A DNA stretch of 7,047 bases from Candidatus Peregrinibacteria bacterium RIFOXYB2_FULL_32_7 (GTDB lineage Bacteria > Patescibacteriota > Gracilibacteria > UBA1369 > GWF2-33-10), in assembly GCA_001787465.1 (NCBI GenBank), contig MFXJ01000069.1, positions 1-7,047 on the forward strand. Reading direction: 5' to 3'. Below, piece after piece: positions 5,346 to 7,047 of the stretch (within the stretch, counting starts at the first letter, position 1; each line of letters opens with the position of its first letter). The notes beneath the pieces were generated by a model that made no database searches, was not told the origin of the DNA, and saw only the letters and a list, made by a program, of their open reading frames with translations. A program made the position numbers and the translations under genes.

Positions 5346-5893
5346 TAGATAATATTTCGAAGCGCAAATTACGTACCAAAAGTTGCGCTTTTACGCTAAT
5401 TGAAGTGATGGTCGCGCTTTCTGTTTTAATTAGTGTAATTTTATCAATTACGACTTTAACAATTCATAGTGTAGATATTAATCAGAGTAATGCTTCTAAT
5501 TTACAAGCTATGTATTTGGCGGAGGAAGGACTTGAAGCCGTGCGTGAAATTCGTGATAGCAATGTTCTTAATAATTATTATTGGTTGGGTAATGAAGGTA
5601 AATTTTGGGGCAAAACTTTTGAAAAGGTAGATGTTAATGGTCAATATTTTGTGATTTCCGCAAATGATTTTGTGGATGAGCAAAATGGACCATGGCAAGT
5701 TAAACAAGTTGATTTAGATCTTTTAACGGAAAATGAATTAAAAGAGGAAGATAGTATTTTTGATAGATATATATTTATAAAAGCAATTTCTGAAGATGAA
5801 ATCTATGTTGAAAGTAATGTTTCCTGGTTAGAAAAAAATAAAGCTAAAAAAGAAGTTAAATTATTTACTACCTTAACTGATTGGAGAAATTAA
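5336..5893 (+). CDS. Type IV minor pilin-like protein (PilV/GspI-like), 185 aa
   Basis: This prepilin-like protein has a short basic leader (ISKRKLRTKSCA) and a type III signal. Processing is predicted between Ala18 and Phe19, at CA|FTLIEVMVAL, with the conserved Glu at mature position 5 (Glu23), followed by a hydrophobic helix to about residue 45. Prepilin peptidase would cleave and methylate it, and the helix would anchor it in the membrane before filament assembly. The segment AMYLAEEGLEAVREIRDSN resembles PilV/GspI-type minor pilins. The rest is a variable globular domain. The start is TTG at 5336: an in-frame stop lies just upstream (5330-5332), and the encoded MNF resembles the MNF and MNL starts of the next two genes. 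ATT at 5333 cannot be excluded. It precedes the next pilin gene by 14 bp. The I/PilV assignment is inferred from N-terminal features and gene order. Confidence 0.85.
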   Translation: MNFIDNISKRKLRTKSCAFTLIEVMVALSVLISVILSITTLTIHSVDINQSNASNLQAMYLAEEGLEAVREIRDSNVLNNYYWLGNEGKFWGKTFEKVDVNGQYFVISANDFVDEQNGPWQVKQVDLDLLTENELKEEDSIFDRYIFIKAISEDEIYVESNVSWLEKNKAKKEVKLFTTLTDWRN

Positions 5894-5910
5894 ATTATTA
5901 AATGGTTATG
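5889..5910 (+). promoter_or_regulatory. Translation leader copy 1 (before the J-like pilin)
   Basis: The 19 bp ATTAAATTATTAAATGGTT precede the ATG at 5908 and overlap the TAA stop of the previous gene (5891-5893). There is no Shine-Dalgarno motif. The sequence matches the leader at 6568-6586 in 16 of 19 positions, and the first codons are similar too (ATGAACTTTAAA and ATGAATTTAAAA). This similarity decides the start at 5908 rather than 5902. Confidence 0.6.
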
Positions 5911-6564
5911 AACTTTAAAAATAAAATTCGGCAAAACGCATTTACTTTGATTGAACTCACCGTAGCAATCACTATATTTTCTGTTTTTATAGCAGTTATG
6001 AGTTCAAGTTATCTTTTTATTACTCGGATGATTCGGGACACACAGGTAGCAAAAAATGTAAATGCTGAAGTCGTTGAAGTTATAGATAATATTGTGAATT
6101 CAGCTAGAGTTTCTTTGATTGATTATGATTGTTATTCAGGAGACATAAATACTGATTTTGTTTGTAATTACATTGATGGAGAAAGCGATGAAGGTTTGGA
6201 GGATGGGATTTTGAAAAGTTCATATTTAGTTTTATTATCTCCTGAGAAAGATAAACGCACGATTTTTAGAATTAAAGAAAATAAAGCACAAATTTTAAAA
6301 CAAACATGGATTAATGAGCAATTTGTAGCTGATGATGGATTTGAAAATATAGATGCGGAACCGCTTGGATTTAAAGATTTGACTTCAGCTAACGTTGTTG
6401 TTACTGAAGGAAAATTTTATATTACTCCAAATAAAGATCCATTTGTTTCATTTATGAATTTGCAGTATCAGCCACAAGTAACAGTAAAAATGATTTTCGA
6501 AAGTAAAGGACAAGTTAGAACCAAAATTTCTATTCCTATAAAAACAACCGTTACTTTAAGGTAA
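5908..6564 (+). CDS. Type IV minor pilin-like protein (PilW/GspJ-like), 218 aa
   Basis: The N-terminus MNFKNKIRQNA|FTLIELTVAI is a classic type III prepilin signal, with predicted cleavage after Ala11, Phe at +1, Glu at +5 and a hydrophobic helix to about residue 36. The soluble domain has helix-like sequence (KNVNAEVVEVIDNIVNSA), then a beta-rich section ending in SIPIKTTVTLR. A cysteine pair in YDCYSGDINTDFVCNY could form a disulfide loop outside the membrane. Its length, larger than a major pilin, and position between an I-like and a K-like gene fit the PilW/GspJ class. ATG at 5908 is preferred over the in-frame ATG at 5902, because the 19 bp before 5908 match the 19 bp before the next gene's ATG at 16 positions. 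The neighbouring pilin genes lie 14 bp upstream and 22 bp downstream, so the three form an operon. Confidence 0.87.
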   Translation: MNFKNKIRQNAFTLIELTVAITIFSVFIAVMSSSYLFITRMIRDTQVAKNVNAEVVEVIDNIVNSARVSLIDYDCYSGDINTDFVCNYIDGESDEGLEDGILKSSYLVLLSPEKDKRTIFRIKENKAQILKQTWINEQFVADDGFENIDAEPLGFKDLTSANVVVTEGKFYITPNKDPFVSFMNLQYQPQVTVKMIFESKGQVRTKISIPIKTTVTLR

Positions 6565-6567
6565 ATT

Positions 6568-6589
6568 GTTAAACTATTAAATTGTTATG
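6568..6589 (+). promoter_or_regulatory. Translation leader copy 2 (before the K-like pilin)
   Basis: The 19 bp GTTAAACTATTAAATTGTT precede the ATG at 6587 and begin 3 bp after the previous stop codon (6562-6564). This is the second copy of the leader found at 5889-5907. It has no G-rich ribosome-binding motif, so initiation is probably driven by an unstructured A/T-rich leader. Confidence 0.6.
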
Positions 6590-7047
6590 AATTTAAAATT
6601 TCAAAAATCTGCTAATGCGCTTTTAGTTTCCGTTATACTTGGATCGGTTTTGCTGATATTAGCTGTAACGCTTAATCAAGTTGTGTTGCGTCAATTGAAA
6701 TCACAATATGAAATTAAAGAAGCAATTCAAGCTTATTATTCAGCGAAAGCGGGTATAGAAAAAGCATTTTTGAATACAAAGAACTCGTTACCTGGCTATG
6801 AAGCTTTAGAAAGTATTGATTTAAATTCAGATTTAAATATTGATTATGCGTTTAATATATCTGCCAAGAGTTCTGTTTTACCATGCGAACAGGATAGTAA
6901 AGATGGGTGGTATGCTCTCTCTGTACAAGAATCTTTTCGAACGCCTTTATTTGTTGGCAATGAAAAAAATGAACAGATTGATGTTACGGATTTCGTTGTT
7001 GAATTTTATGTGGATAGAAAAGTTGACGAGGAGCAGTTTATGCCTAC
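6587..7047 (+). CDS. Minor pilin-like protein (PilX/GspK-like), 3' truncated by window edge
   Basis: The frame from ATG 6587 runs open for 153 codons to the right edge. The N-terminus MNLKFQKSANALLVSVILGS has a short basic leader and then a long hydrophobic helix (about residues 11-30), but lacks the FTLIE sequence and the position-5 Glu. The helix continues into RQLKSQYEIKEAIQAYYSAKAGIEKAF, typical of the PilX/GspK class, where GspK is known to lack Glu5 and to cap the pseudopilus tip. A downstream part with one Cys (VLPCEQD) and a Trp-Tyr pair belongs to the globular domain. It follows the J-like gene by 22 bp and shares its leader sequence. The exact peptidase site is not obvious. Assignment to the pilin-associated group is firm; the K/X subclass is an inference from the missing Glu and the gene order. 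Confidence 0.78.
   Translation, partial: MNLKFQKSANALLVSVILGSVLLILAVTLNQVVLRQLKSQYEIKEAIQAYYSAKAGIEKAFLNTKNSLPGYEALESIDLNSDLNIDYAFNISAKSSVLPCEQDSKDGWYALSVQESFRTPLFVGNEKNEQIDVTDFVVEFYVDRKVDEEQFMP

Overview
The window is AT-rich, densely coded and uses the standard code (TGG for Trp, no TGA read as sense). A C-terminally reduced ComEC, a set of minor type IV pilin-like genes, small orphan proteins and start codons without a clear Shine-Dalgarno sequence together suggest a Candidate Phyla Radiation (Patescibacteria) genome. This placement is inferred from gene content and style; no taxonomic marker gene is present.

Layout. The left edge holds the 3' end of a plus-strand 6-phosphogluconate dehydrogenase gene (2-505), which carries an in-frame 28-bp perfect palindrome that looks like a small inserted repeat. 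It converges on a minus-strand orphan gene (516-941). Positions 942-1474 have no convincing protein gene. They do hold a plausible plus-strand promoter, several hairpins and a strong GC-rich intrinsic terminator, so an undescribed structured RNA is possible. Two minus-strand genes follow, in transcription order comEC (4011 to 2554) and a SAM-methyltransferase-like gene (2512 to 1475). They are 41 bp apart and probably share a transcript ending at the 1444-1473 hairpin.

The 320-bp divergent region 4012-4331 contains an element bounded by near-perfect inverted repeats (4168-4306), just upstream of a plus-strand gene run. That run is an NrnA-like DHH/DHHA1 phosphoesterase (4332-5303), then three type IV pilin-like genes whose features fit the order I/PilV-like, J/PilW-like, K/PilX-like. 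The last is cut by the right edge.

How the parts fit. The pilin-like trio resembles the minor pilin tip complex that primes pilus or pseudopilus assembly, and ComEC is the inner-membrane channel for imported single-stranded DNA. Their divergent neighbourhood suggests a DNA-uptake locus, with the DHH enzyme possibly recycling short oligonucleotides or pAp (inference). The most unusual signals are the palindrome inside gnd, the structured gene-free region 1046-1473, the inverted-repeat element before nrnA, and the near-identical translation leaders in front of two pilin genes.
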